Source: an uncultured Acinetobacter sp. (GTDB lineage Bacteria; Pseudomonadota; Gammaproteobacteria; Pseudomonadales; Moraxellaceae). Taken from it: DNA of 43,236 nucleotides. The translations under genes and the position numbers were made by a program. The stretch is from the NCBI RefSeq assembly GCF_947626835.1, contig NZ_CANQTS010000019.1, positions 1-43,236 on the forward strand. The letters are read 5' to 3'. The notes under the pieces are model-generated. The model made no database searches. It saw only the letters and a program-made list of their open reading frames with translations, and was not told where the DNA came from. Shown here piece after piece: positions 35,210 through 43,236 of this stretch (positions are counted from its first letter, which is position 1; each line of letters begins with the position of its first letter).

Positions 35210-35716
35210 TTATCGCTTGCTCAATAAGGCATCTAAAACTGCTTGATAATGAATGCTGATGTCTTCTTCTAGCACTTTATAAGCATTGTCGAGCTGTACC
35301 ATTGGCCAACCTTCTTTCCAAAATGGGAAGATATTATGCAAATCTTGCGTCACGGTTGCATCTTCACGAATAATGGCTTGCGCCACTTGTGATAACACTT
35401 GTGCCGTTTCAGCCCCATCAATGGCTAAATAATCAATGCCACGTACTTTTAAAATGCGAACACGGTCTTTTTTATAGCGAATTTTTTTGGCTTGACCTTC
35501 GTTTAGACCTAAAGCCAATACCACAGCTTCTACAAATTTATCTTCAAAACTTTGGTGAAGAACCACTAAGGCTTGTTTATGCGCTTCTTGACGCCCCGCT
35601 TTACCACCGGCACGAATCACTTCTTGTGCTTCGATGTTGAGCTCATCGTTTTTCATAGACTGCAAAATGTCTAAAATTTCGATATCGCTTAAGTTTGCAG
35701 GAGAATGTTCAGTCAT
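35210..35716 (-). CDS. Conserved-looking hypothetical cytoplasmic protein
   Basis: A 168-residue soluble protein without signal or membrane helix, charged and mixed alpha/beta. Its features include KIRYKKDRVRILKVRGIDYLAI in the middle and PFWKEGWPMVQLDN near the C-terminus. I do not recognise a family. Codon style matches the neighbours, and ATG 35716 opens a clean frame ending at a shared terminator, so it is a real gene by appearance. Confidence 0.75.
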   Translation of the reverse strand: MTEHSPANLSDIEILDILQSMKNDELNIEAQEVIRAGGKAGRQEAHKQALVVLHQSFEDKFVEAVVLALGLNEGQAKKIRYKKDRVRILKVRGIDYLAIDGAETAQVLSQVAQAIIREDATVTQDLHNIFPFWKEGWPMVQLDNAYKVLEEDISIHYQAVLDALLSKR

Positions 35717-35806
35717 AAACTGCCTTTGAAGAATAAGAAAACTAAAGCGCTATTTTGGCATAATTTGCTTACGAAATATATCATGCGACGGCATAAGCTA
35801 AAAATA

Positions 35807-35834
35807 AAAAATCCCCCAACTGTGGAGGATTTTT
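35807..35834 (-). terminator. Terminator of the quinone oxidoreductase gene
   Basis: On the minus strand a stem with AAAAATCC/GGATTTTT outer arms and inner GG/CC pairs is followed by a T-run. Confidence 0.85.
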
Positions 35835-35843
35835 AGTCACAAA

Positions 35844-36839
35844 TTAATGTTTTACTTCAACCACCACTTTCCCAACATGTTCACCAGTATCCAGTGCTGC
35901 ATGGGCATCTTGAATTTGCGCAAAGTTAAAGGTTTTATAAATCATTGGAATGCATTGACCTTGTTCTAACAATGGCCACACATGCGTTTTTAAACCTTGG
36001 GTAATTGTGGCTTTTTCTTCTGTGGTACGTGCACGCATGGTCGAACCTGTGATGGTTAAACGCTTCATCATAATTTGACCCAGCTTAACCTCTTTGGCTT
36101 TGGCACCACCTAAAAATGCGATATACACTAAACGTCCATCACGGCGCAATAAATTTAAGTTTTGCTCTAAATACGGCGCACCAACGATATCTAAAATGAC
36201 ATCAACACCGGCTTTGTCGGTTGCAACTTGAATCACCTCTTCAAAATTTTGGGTTTTATAATTAATTGCGGTAGTTAAATGCGAAATCGCTTGCACTTTT
36301 TCATCTGAGCCCACAGTGGCAAAGGTGTTTAAACCTAAAGCTTGGGCGAGCATAAGTGCTGTGGTGCCAATACCACTGGTTCCACCATGCACCAATAAAG
36401 TTTCCCCTGCTTTGGCTTTGCCCATCTCAAACACGTTGGCCCATACCGTAAAGAAGGTTTCAGGAATAGCCGCAGCTTGTACAAAGCTTAAACCTTGAGG
36501 AATGGCTAAAGTTTGGCTCTCTGGCACCACGCAATACTCGGCATAACCACCGCCATTGGTCAAACCACAGACCTGATCACCCACTTGAAATTTGGTAACG
36601 TCACTGCCTACCGCAGTAATAATCCCAGCCACTTCAAGACCTGGCACAGGTGTCACACCTTTAGGCATTGGGTATAGACCTTGGCGCTGTAAAATATCTG
36701 GACGGTTAATCCCAAAAGCATGTACCTGTACCAAGACTTCATCGGCTTTGGGCGTTGGAATGGCAAAGCTTTCATAGGCCAGTTTTTCAACGCCACCCGG
36801 CTCGGTAATGATAATCTGCTGCATCGTTGCTTGTGACAT
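35844..36839 (-). CDS. NAD(P)H quinone oxidoreductase (PIG3/QOR family)
   Basis: A 331-residue medium-chain dehydrogenase/reductase without the zinc-ligand Cys set. Domain order is GroES-like N-terminal (FGINRPDILQRQGLYPMPKG), then the NADPH fold with LVHGGTSGIGTTALMLAQ. INRPDILQRQGLYP is typical of the TP53I3/PIG3-like group. It probably reduces quinones. ATG 36839 fits family length. It is divergent from the GDPD lipoprotein over a 250-base gap. Confidence 0.9.
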   Translation of the reverse strand: MSQATMQQIIITEPGGVEKLAYESFAIPTPKADEVLVQVHAFGINRPDILQRQGLYPMPKGVTPVPGLEVAGIITAVGSDVTKFQVGDQVCGLTNGGGYAEYCVVPESQTLAIPQGLSFVQAAAIPETFFTVWANVFEMGKAKAGETLLVHGGTSGIGTTALMLAQALGLNTFATVGSDEKVQAISHLTTAINYKTQNFEEVIQVATDKAGVDVILDIVGAPYLEQNLNLLRRDGRLVYIAFLGGAKAKEVKLGQIMMKRLTITGSTMRARTTEEKATITQGLKTHVWPLLEQGQCIPMIYKTFNFAQIQDAHAALDTGEHVGKVVVEVKH

Positions 36840-36960
36840 ACCCGATTCCTTTTGTTTGATTTTTTTAAATAACTGAGGCTTAGCAACATAAAATAAAAGT
36901 CTATAAATGCCAAGTCTAGATTGTAATTTTTGCCTCTGCCAAGTGTATCAACATAAACTC

Positions 36961-37038
36961 ATGACAGAGTGATGTAAGTCATTAAAATTTAATATGTAAT
37001 ATTTCTTTTCCTTTATGACAGCACCATCGCTTTGTCAT
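36961..37038. promoter_or_regulatory. Cluster of Pho-box-like half sites
   Basis: ATGACAG at 36961 plus ATGTAAG at 36972 form, on the minus strand, CTTACAT-CACT-CTGTCAT, a close match to the two 7-mers of a Pho box with an 11-base period. Further half sites are ATGACAG at 37015 and TTGTCAT at 37032. They lie upstream of the GDPD gene, a class often phosphate-regulated. Exact operator function is unproven. Confidence 0.35.
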
Positions 37039-37089
37039 AAAGGCACGCTATGTTGCCTAGATCATAATGATCACTTGAGAATAAACTGT

Positions 37090-39477
37090 ATGAAACGTGC
37101 CTACTTATATAGCACCATTTTATTATGCTTAAATTTAGCAGCCTGCTCGGATGACGACGATCAAAATAATAATGTCACAGGCCCCAATATCACATCGCCT
37201 GCACCTCAACCCACGATTCCTGAACAAGTGGTTCCGTTACCTGAAATTTATTTAGATGAAAACTTCGATCAGCTCAACGCTTTACCTGCCAATTGGATGC
37301 TACCTAAAAATAATGCAGGACAAGTTTATATTGAAAATGGCGACCTTTATTTAGATGGGCGTGCCAATGATACGCAAATGACCTCTGTATTATTACCTGC
37401 TGAATATCAACAATTGCGTAACTATCGTATTGACTTAGAATTTAGCTATGTTGAAGCCAATAATGATGGGCGTTGGGCCAGTATTATGTACCGTGCTGCC
37501 GATGAATATGCTGATCCTGCTTTTAGTCCGTATTATCAATTTGCCATGCGTAAGCAGACCACAGGCAATAGTGGTTTAGAATTATCGTTACGTATGCCCA
37601 CCAATGCATGGAATGTCTTGCAAAAATCTGCGCATCATAAAGATATCGGCTTAAATAAAACCCATAAAGCCACTGTCATTGTGCATGGCAATCGTGTGCG
37701 TCATTATTTAGATGATCAGTTGGTGTTAGACAGCAGTTTACCCTATAACCTTAATCAAGGTGGTATTGGCTTATCCAGTGCAGGACTTTTAATGAAAGTC
37801 AGTCATTTAAAAGTCACTGAACAACTCGATGCCTTACCTGAGTCCAATAAAGTCACTGAGTTGGTTGATCAAGCACTTCCTGTTGCAATGGCACCGACCC
37901 TGATTCAATCTGCTGGCCAAAATCTTACACCAAGTAGCGTCACACATGTGGCTTATCGCCTTGATGCAGCACTGAATTTAATTGACAGCAATCAAAAAAA
38001 TGTCATGTCGTTAACCAGCTATTTACAAGATAAACAGCGAAAAACCCTGCCACTTTTACACATTGACCATCCTGCCACTTTAAATGCGTTAGTTGCAATT
38101 GCTGGCGATTACGACCTGGCTGACTTGACTTTGCTGTCGGACAATGTCGATTTATTACGTCAAGCGCGTATTGCGCTGCCACAATTACGTACTGCACTTG
38201 ATTACTCAACCAAAACCAACTTAACGAATCGTAAGCAGGACTTAAATACGGTTGTGCATAATACCAATGTGGCACTTGCGAAAATTGTGATTTTACCACC
38301 GCAACTGACCACCCGTAGCAGTGTTAGTCATTTACAACGTCTACTGATTACACCTTGGGCAAAAACCACACAAAGCAATGCGCACGAAGCAGCCCGAATT
38401 CTCACTACAGGCGTCAACGGGATTTGGAGTGATACACCAGAAGTCTATGCCGATATTATGCAGAGCATGGCACCCAATACCTTATTACGTAAGCCTTTAA
38501 TTACAGGACATCGTGGTATTCCTGCCTTAGATGATGAAAACACCTTAGAGGGAACTTTAAAAGCCATTGAAGTGGGTGCTGATGCGGTTGAATATGATGT
38601 GTATTTAAGTCAAGATGGCCATGTGATCCTCATGCATGATACGACTACTACACGTACTACAGGTGTAAATCGCAATATTGAAGACATGACCTTAGCTGAA
38701 ATTCGTGAGTTACGTACCTTAGGTTACAACCGTGCTGTACCGACCATGCAAGAAGTGCTTGCAGAAGTTAAAAAATTCCCGCATGTCACCAATTTTATTG
38801 AGATTAAAAGCAGTAATCCGGCCATTATTCCTAAAATTAAACAGCTCCTTGATCAATACGATGCCTACGATCAAGCGATTGTGATTAGCTTTAATGGCGA
38901 ACAAATTTTAAAAATGAAAAATGTGTTACCAGGTGTCTCTACAGGCTTGTTAACCAGTACGCCTGCGGCACAAAGTGACTTGGTCAACACACGCCGAATT
39001 TTAGATGCCACGCAAAAATACTCATCGACCTTTAACCCGTCATTTAGTGGTCTGAGTCAGAGCCTCATGCAGCAGGCTGCACAACGTGGCGTGACCTTTT
39101 GGCCATGGACGTTCCGTTTAAATAAAGATGATTTTAACCGCATGTATGTGCAGGGTACGCATGGTTTAACCACTGATTATGCGCATGATGCATCAAACTT
39201 TGTGGTACAACTCAGCACAGCAAAACAAGTGACCGCACAAGTGGGGCAATCAGTGAGTATTGTAGGTAACTTGCATACTCAACTGGGTCAAACCCAAGCG
39301 TATGTCTTTAATGAAATGTTGGTCTTACCAAATTCAGCTAAATATAGCCAAAATGGACAAGCCGTGACCTTTAGCGAAAAAGGGACAGCTTATGTGATGC
39401 CACGTTATCAGTATCAAATTGCCCCCAACTATATTTATACCTTATATGCTGAACCTGTCAGCGTGACGGTACAATAA
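37090..39477 (+). CDS. Large lipoprotein: LamG-like plus two GDPD-type barrels
   Basis: A start at ATG 37090 gives 795 residues with a signal ending LNLAAC, then an Asp-rich linker. Residues about 50-240 look like a concanavalin/LamG-type beta sandwich. About 265-465 resembles a degenerate glycerophosphodiester phosphodiesterase barrel (LTTGVNGIWSDTPEVY), and about 468-700 is an intact GDPD domain. The latter has GHRGIPALDDENT (His474, Glu483), EYD (Glu501, Asp503), and MHD (His516), the expected metal and catalytic set. A short C-terminal beta domain follows. Likely substrates are glycerophosphodiesters or phospholipids at the cell surface. Upstream codons to 37015 are rejected because they precede the signal. 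Confidence 0.85.
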   Translation: MKRAYLYSTILLCLNLAACSDDDDQNNNVTGPNITSPAPQPTIPEQVVPLPEIYLDENFDQLNALPANWMLPKNNAGQVYIENGDLYLDGRANDTQMTSVLLPAEYQQLRNYRIDLEFSYVEANNDGRWASIMYRAADEYADPAFSPYYQFAMRKQTTGNSGLELSLRMPTNAWNVLQKSAHHKDIGLNKTHKATVIVHGNRVRHYLDDQLVLDSSLPYNLNQGGIGLSSAGLLMKVSHLKVTEQLDALPESNKVTELVDQALPVAMAPTLIQSAGQNLTPSSVTHVAYRLDAALNLIDSNQKNVMSLTSYLQDKQRKTLPLLHIDHPATLNALVAIAGDYDLADLTLLSDNVDLLRQARIALPQLRTALDYSTKTNLTNRKQDLNTVVHNTNVALAKIVILPPQLTTRSSVSHLQRLLITPWAKTTQSNAHEAARILTTGVNGIWSDTPEVYADIMQSMAPNTLLRKPLITGHRGIPALDDENTLEGTLKAIEVGADAVEYDVYLSQDGHVILMHDTTTTRTTGVNRNIEDMTLAEIRELRTLGYNRAVPTMQEVLAEVKKFPHVTNFIEIKSSNPAIIPKIKQLLDQYDAYDQAIVISFNGEQILKMKNVLPGVSTGLLTSTPAAQSDLVNTRRILDATQKYSSTFNPSFSGLSQSLMQQAAQRGVTFWPWTFRLNKDDFNRMYVQGTHGLTTDYAHDASNFVVQLSTAKQVTAQVGQSVSIVGNLHTQLGQTQAYVFNEMLVLPNSAKYSQNGQAVTFSEKGTAYVMPRYQYQIAPNYIYTLYAEPVSVTVQ

Positions 39478-39490
39478 AACTTTATCTTTT

Positions 39491-39526
39491 AGAGTTAAGG
39501 AAAATCTGATGATTTTCCTTAACTCT
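39491..39526. repeat. 16-bp perfect inverted repeat with TGAT loop
   Basis: AGAGTTAAGGAAAATC/GATTTTCCTTAACTCT with a four-base loop, between the GDPD gene and the DUF2798 gene. It includes the stop codon of the latter. Neither side has a long T-run, though the stem itself ends in A/T-rich bases. It is probably the terminator of this convergent pair, but of unusual form. Confidence 0.75.
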
Positions 39527-39764
39527 CTGGTGGCTGTGCCACAATTTTACTAAGTAATTTACGTACAATCGGTAACATGATCATGATCAGTGGAAATGCC
39601 ATCAGCCACGATAAGCTCCAGGCATGTAACCATATACTTAAAAAACCTTCTGCTACACCAATTTTTAAATAAATGTTAAAACATGAGATTGCCCCACTCA
39701 TAATGCCCGATAAGATCAATGGCATCAGCCAGGTTAAATGTTTAGGGTGAATTTTAAGACGCAT
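39519..39764 (-). CDS. DUF2798 family small membrane protein
   Basis: An 81-residue protein with two transmembrane helices and the WSLSWLMAFPLIMIMLPIVRKL ending characteristic of DUF2798. The biological role is unknown. It is a monocistronic minus-strand gene that ends in the 16-bp hairpin. Confidence 0.85.
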   Translation of the reverse strand: MRLKIHPKHLTWLMPLILSGIMSGAISCFNIYLKIGVAEGFLSIWLHAWSLSWLMAFPLIMIMLPIVRKLLSKIVAQPPES

Positions 39765-39934
39765 AGATCAATCCCATTTTTAGTAAATGACTTATTCTAA
39801 TAGCAAGTGACTCAATACATGGACTATTTTCATCAGCCCTCAGGAATAGATACTTGATGGTTAAAATACGACCAAATAGCCAAATCGATTCAACCATTTT
39901 AAAGTCATAGATTACTTAAGCAAGATGATTTGAG

Positions 39935-40204
39935 TTAACCATGCTGTTTATAATTTTTAATCATTTGCGTGGTCACATCTTCAGGATAACAGATTGGTGT
40001 ATAACCCCCTGCACGATGCTAAGCACTGCGATTACCACAGCGACTGTCATTACTCGCTATATTATAAGGACACGGACAATTCCCCGGATAATCCTCAATA
40101 GATTCTTGAATGATTTTCTGCTTCATCTGTTCTGTACTTTGTGCCTGTTTTGCTTCGATAGTAAAACTAAAAGCTAACCCTATTAAAAACAATAATTTTT
40201 TCAT
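39935..40204 (-). pseudogene. Small secreted Cys-rich protein gene interrupted by an in-frame TAG
   Basis: ATG 40204 with a strong AGGGGGTGAT ribosome-binding site opens a frame with a signal peptide MKKLLFLIGLAFSFTIEA. It reaches NCPCPYNIASNDSRCGNRSA, then TAG at 40021-40019. Reading on in the same frame gives HRAGGYTPICYPEDVT and further residues to a TAA at 39935. Related small proteobacterial proteins read, as I recall, CPCPY...RCG.RSAYSRPGGY.P.CYPSDV, so the TAG sits exactly where a Tyr codon (TAT/TAC) is expected. The intact product would be 89 residues. Single-base loss of function, a sequencing error or amber read-through all fit. Confidence 0.78.
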
Positions 40205-40294
40205 ATCACCCCCTAAAATGCTGCGTATTATAAGGGCTTAAATTATTTTGTGCAGTCCATCACAAAGATTTCTTTATTTCATAAAGTTTAGGCA

Positions 40295-40322
40295 ATAAAA
40301 AACCCGCCATTCGGCGGGTTTT
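40295..40322 (-). terminator. Terminator of the cysDN operon
   Basis: AACCCGCC/GGCGGGTT stem with a four-base loop, followed on the minus strand by a T-run. Confidence 0.93.
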
Positions 40323-40339
40323 CTCAAATCAGTTCAATC

Positions 40340-41956
40340 TTAAAGACAAACTAACTCAATAATTTGTTCAGCCAACTCTTCAACTGTATCAGTCGTTAAA
40401 GTTGCATCTGTACCTTCAGCTGTATCTGTAATAACAACAACACCTGTTTCACGAAGCAATACTACTTGCTGTACCTCAAGACCGGCTTTAGCAAGTGCAA
40501 CGATACCTTGTTGCAGCAATAAGCTCTCTAAAGCTTGTGCATTTTCAAGTGCAGCATTCGACACAGTGACCGCAGCAGGTTTTTGACCTAAACGTGCAGC
40601 ACGATCTTCTGCAGTCACTGGATTGCTATGCGCTGTCCATTCCACAGCTTCTTCAACCATACCTGCACCAATCGTCACGTTGTTTAAACGATCAATGAAG
40701 ATAAACGAACCTGTGTAACGGCTGTCTTGATAGCGATCAAATACCACCGGCGCATCAAATTCAACCGTCACATTAGCAATTGAATTCAGCTCTAGGCTTT
40801 CAACTTGTGCTTTTTCAAGTGTATTAACATTAGTACGGTAGTTAATTGCGGTCACTTTTGCAGGTACAGTCTGCGTACCCACTTTTAAGTTATATAACTT
40901 ACCAATCACTAATGGCTGATCTGCCATCCATACCACAGTGGCATTCACTGAACGTGAAATATAAGGCGCTGCTTGATCGGCACGTACAAGTACATTACCA
41001 CGCGAAATATCAATTTCATCGTTTAAGGTTAAAGTTACCGCTTGACCTGCAACTGCACGCTCAAGGTTGCCATCAAAAGTGACGATTTCCTTTACTGTAG
41101 ATGATTTACCTGATGGTAAAGCAGTAATCGTATCGCCTACTTTCACTTCACCTAGCGCAACCGTACCGCAGAAACCACGGAAATCGAGGTTTGGACGGTT
41201 GACATATTGCACAGGGAAACGGAAATCTTGTTTTTGGCTGCCACGGCTAATTTCAACCGACTCAAGCGTACCCATTAAGGTTTGGCCTGTGTACCACGGT
41301 GTATTTGGTGATTTATTCACCACATTATCACCATTTAACGCAGAAATTGGCGTAAAGATGATATTGGCAGGTTTACGATCACCCAGTTGGTTCACGAAGT
41401 CAGCATATTGTGCTTGGATCTCATTGAAACGTGTTTCAGAGAATTCCACTAAGTCCATTTTATTGATCGCAACAATAATGTTCTTAATGCCAAGTAAGCT
41501 TGCAATAAACGTATGACGACGGGTTTGGGTTTGTACACCGTAACGCGCATCAATGAGGATAATCGCAAGGTCACAAGTGGATGCGCCTGTTGCCATGTTA
41601 CGGGTATACTGTTCGTGTCCCGGGGTATCGGCAATAATAAACTTACGTTTTTCTGTTGAGAAATAACGATACGCGACATCAATGGTAATGCCTTGCTCAC
41701 GCTCTGCTTGTAAACCATCCACAAGCAATGCCAAATCTGGCGCATCACCTGTAGTACCCACTTTTTTAGAATCACGGGTTACCGCTTGTAATTGATCTTC
41801 ATAGATCAATTTTGAATCGTAAAGCAGACGGCCAATGAGCGTCGATTTACCGTCATCGACATTACCGCAGGTTAAAAAACGCAATAAGTCTTTATTTTCG
41901 TGTTGTTTCAAATAGCCCAAAATATCTTGGCTAATTAAATCTGATTGATGAGACAT
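40340..41956 (-). CDS. cysN: Sulfate adenylyltransferase subunit 1 (CysN, GTPase)
   Basis: GTPase subunit of ATP sulfurylase, making adenosine-5'-phosphosulfate with CysD. G motifs are [14 protein letters not shown] (P-loop), [17 protein letters not shown], and NKMDLVEF. The 538-residue protein is longer than E. coli CysN (475) yet lacks the active APS kinase domain of Pseudomonas CysNC. After the usual GAGMV end there are about 104 extra residues, starting [19 protein letters not shown] where a CysC P-loop would follow. The ATG at 41956 has GGAG at eight bases. It follows cysD after 102 bases. Confidence 0.93.
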   Translation of the reverse strand: MSHQSDLISQDILGYLKQHENKDLLRFLTCGNVDDGKSTLIGRLLYDSKLIYEDQLQAVTRDSKKVGTTGDAPDLALLVDGLQAEREQGITIDVAYRYFSTEKRKFIIADTPGHEQYTRNMATGASTCDLAIILIDARYGVQTQTRRHTFIASLLGIKNIIVAINKMDLVEFSETRFNEIQAQYADFVNQLGDRKPANIIFTPISALNGDNVVNKSPNTPWYTGQTLMGTLESVEISRGSQKQDFRFPVQYVNRPNLDFRGFCGTVALGEVKVGDTITALPSGKSSTVKEIVTFDGNLERAVAGQAVTLTLNDEIDISRGNVLVRADQAAPYISRSVNATVVWMADQPLVIGKLYNLKVGTQTVPAKVTAINYRTNVNTLEKAQVESLELNSIANVTVEFDAPVVFDRYQDSRYTGSFIFIDRLNNVTIGAGMVEEAVEWTAHSNPVTAEDRAARLGQKPAAVTVSNAALENAQALESLLLQQGIVALAKAGLEVQQVVLLRETGVVVITDTAEGTDATLTTDTVEELAEQIIELVCL

Positions 41957-42002
41957 TGCTCAAACTCCACATATTCTTTAGAAATCGGTTTTAATCCCCG
42001 CA

Positions 42003-42026
42003 TTCCCCCTATAGCTTTAGGGGGAA
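42003..42026 (-). other. Intercistronic hairpin between cysD and cysN
   Basis: TTCCCCCTA/TAGGGGGAA, a 9-bp stem with a six-base loop, without a T-run. It sits inside the operon and may stabilise or process the mRNA. Confidence 0.6.
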
Positions 42027-42058
42027 CTTACACACGTCTTGGTGTGCTTGGGCAATTT

Positions 42059-42973
42059 TTAGAAGTAACCTTCTTGCTTCTTTTTCTCCATCGAACCTGC
42101 TTCGTCATGGTCAATCATACGACCTTGACGTTCAGAGCTCGTGGCAAGCAGCATTTCTTGGATAATTTCCGGTAAGGTGTCGGCAGTTGATTCAACTGCA
42201 CCTGTCAGTGGATAACAACCTAACGTACGGAAACGCACCGATTTCATTTGTGGAACTTCACCTTCTAATAAAGGCATACGTTCATCATCAATCATAATAA
42301 GTGTGCCACTACGCTCGACCACAGGACGTTCTGCAGCAAGGTATAGCGGTACCAATGGAATACTTTCTAAATAGATGTATTGCCAAATATCCAGCTCAGT
42401 CCAGTTTGACAATGGGAAAACACGGATGCTTTCGCCTTTATTGACTTTACCGTTATACAGATTCCAAAGTTCAGGACGTTGGTTTTTTGGATCCCAACGG
42501 TGCTTTGAATCACGGAATGAATAAACACGCTCTTTGGCACGTGATTTTTCTTCATCACGACGTGCGCCGCCAAATGCTGCATCAAAACCATATTTATCAA
42601 GGGCTTGTTTTAAGCCTTGCGTTTTCATGATGTCGGTATATTTTGAGCTACCATGATCAAATGGATTAATGCCTGCATCTACACCTTCTTTGTTTTGATG
42701 CACAATTAAATCAAAACCATGGGTTTTTGCCATGTTGTCACGAAAGGTGATCATGTCTTTAAATTTCCAACCCGTATCAACATGCAATAATGGGAATGGA
42801 AGTTTGGCAGGATAGAACGCTTTGAGGGCTAAATGCAGCATGACTGCTGAATCTTTACCAATGGAGTAAAGCATCACTGGGTTTTCAAACTCAGCGGCAA
42901 CTTCACGGATGATATGAATACTCTCAGCTTCAAGCTGTTTAAGATGAGTAAGTCTTTCCTCATTTAATGACAT
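42059..42973 (-). CDS. cysD: Sulfate adenylyltransferase subunit 2 (CysD)
   Basis: Catalytic subunit of ATP sulfurylase in assimilatory sulfate reduction. The 304-residue length is normal. The PP-loop reads [15 protein letters not shown], and the [29 protein letters not shown] and [17 protein letters not shown] segments are diagnostic. ATG 42973 gives the canonical [15 protein letters not shown]; the GTG at 42982 is rejected. First gene of the cysDN operon. Confidence 0.97.
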   Translation of the reverse strand: MSLNEERLTHLKQLEAESIHIIREVAAEFENPVMLYSIGKDSAVMLHLALKAFYPAKLPFPLLHVDTGWKFKDMITFRDNMAKTHGFDLIVHQNKEGVDAGINPFDHGSSKYTDIMKTQGLKQALDKYGFDAAFGGARRDEEKSRAKERVYSFRDSKHRWDPKNQRPELWNLYNGKVNKGESIRVFPLSNWTELDIWQYIYLESIPLVPLYLAAERPVVERSGTLIMIDDERMPLLEGEVPQMKSVRFRTLGCYPLTGAVESTADTLPEIIQEMLLATSSERQGRMIDHDEAGSMEKKKQEGYF

Positions 42974-43236
42974 GGACAACACCAGCTTAGAATACGTGTA
43001 CTTATTACACTTTTAAAGATATTTTGCCATTATAGTGATTTACTTTTCATAACGATTGCTTGTTTTATGATATTGATATGCAAAATCTTCATATAGAGCA
43101 AAACTGATATATTGTATAAGTTTTTATGCAAAAAATGCTGTAAATTGGCGATACTTATTATAACCTGAGTTCGATGAAATCCACTTAACCTTTTAGCATA
43201 TTTTGGAAAGTTGGCTTATTGGGGTTCAAACAATAA
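42974..43236. promoter_or_regulatory. cysDN upstream region with a consensus -10
   Basis: On the minus strand TATAAT lies at 43034-43029, about 55 bases before cysD, but the -35 region is poor, as expected for an activator-dependent (CysB-type) promoter. A second minus-strand TATAAT lies at 43163-43158. No gene is seen in these 263 bases. Confidence 0.45.

Noticed and set aside
39941..40177. Plus-strand frame of 78 codons opposite the amber-interrupted gene
   Set aside because: It is the antisense of a frame with a signal peptide and family-like residues, and shows no features of its own.
40846..41516. Plus-strand frames inside cysN, up to 149 codons
   Set aside because: They are shadows of the well-conserved cysN gene.
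43040..43236. Gene at the right edge
   Set aside because: No frame with a ribosome-binding site or recognisable product was found. Only promoter-like AT-rich sequence is present.

Overview
The window looks like a chromosomal housekeeping segment of an Acinetobacter species, or a very close relative. It is AT-rich, gene-dense gammaproteobacterial DNA with proteins at Acinetobacter/Pseudomonas-like lengths. It shows Pseudomonas-type gene neighbourhoods: dnaQ-fimL-nudC, and the ygfB-pepP-ubiH-ubiI block divergent from zapA/6S RNA/ygfA. I see no prophage, insertion sequence, CRISPR array, tRNA, rRNA or plasmid function. The genus call is inference from gene content and style; the species cannot be named.

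Layout. 1-3.4 kb: the 3' part of a dnaQ frame entered through an in-frame hexanucleotide repeat, then fimL and nudC. 3.4-6.6 kb: an alpha/beta hydrolase, a BON-domain lipoprotein (DolP/YraP type) and yraN on the minus strand, divergent from rsmI, then a small acidic SutA-like protein. 6.7-11.2 kb (minus): ygfB-pepP-ubiH-ubiI, with ubiquinone hydroxylases at its end. 11.3-14.1 kb: a coiled-coil gene, zapA, 6S RNA, an unlisted 40-residue lipoprotein on the opposite strand, an OmpA-like lipoprotein and ygfA. 14.2-20.1 kb: lon, a candidate small RNA, an M28 peptidase, rlmH, a DODA-type dioxygenase and a META/DUF4377 lipoprotein. 20.2-23.6 kb: gdhA divergent from rnfB-nth, the latter looking like the remnant of an rnf/rsx-nth operon. 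23.6-31.9 kb: adk, a DUF445 membrane protein, mrdA-rsmD, small lipoproteins, an acyltransferase and aceA. 32.4-39.5 kb: a LysR regulator, a PaeA/YtfL-type transporter, several small unknowns, a quinone oxidoreductase and a large GDPD lipoprotein. 39.5-43.2 kb: a DUF2798 protein, a small secreted-protein gene broken by an amber codon, and cysD-cysN of sulfate activation.

Many genes are separated by bidirectional Rho-independent terminators between convergent partners. Many starts listed here are shorter than the longest open frame, chosen on Shine-Dalgarno spacing, signal peptides or family length.

I find no obvious new multi-gene defence or biosynthetic system. The items most worth checking are the Thr-Glu repeat in the dnaQ frame, the structured candidate sRNA downstream of lon, the amber-interrupted secreted protein, the 40-residue lipoprotein beside 6S RNA, the two-barrel GDPD lipoprotein, the degenerate tail of CysN, and the regulatory symmetry between gdhA and rnfB.
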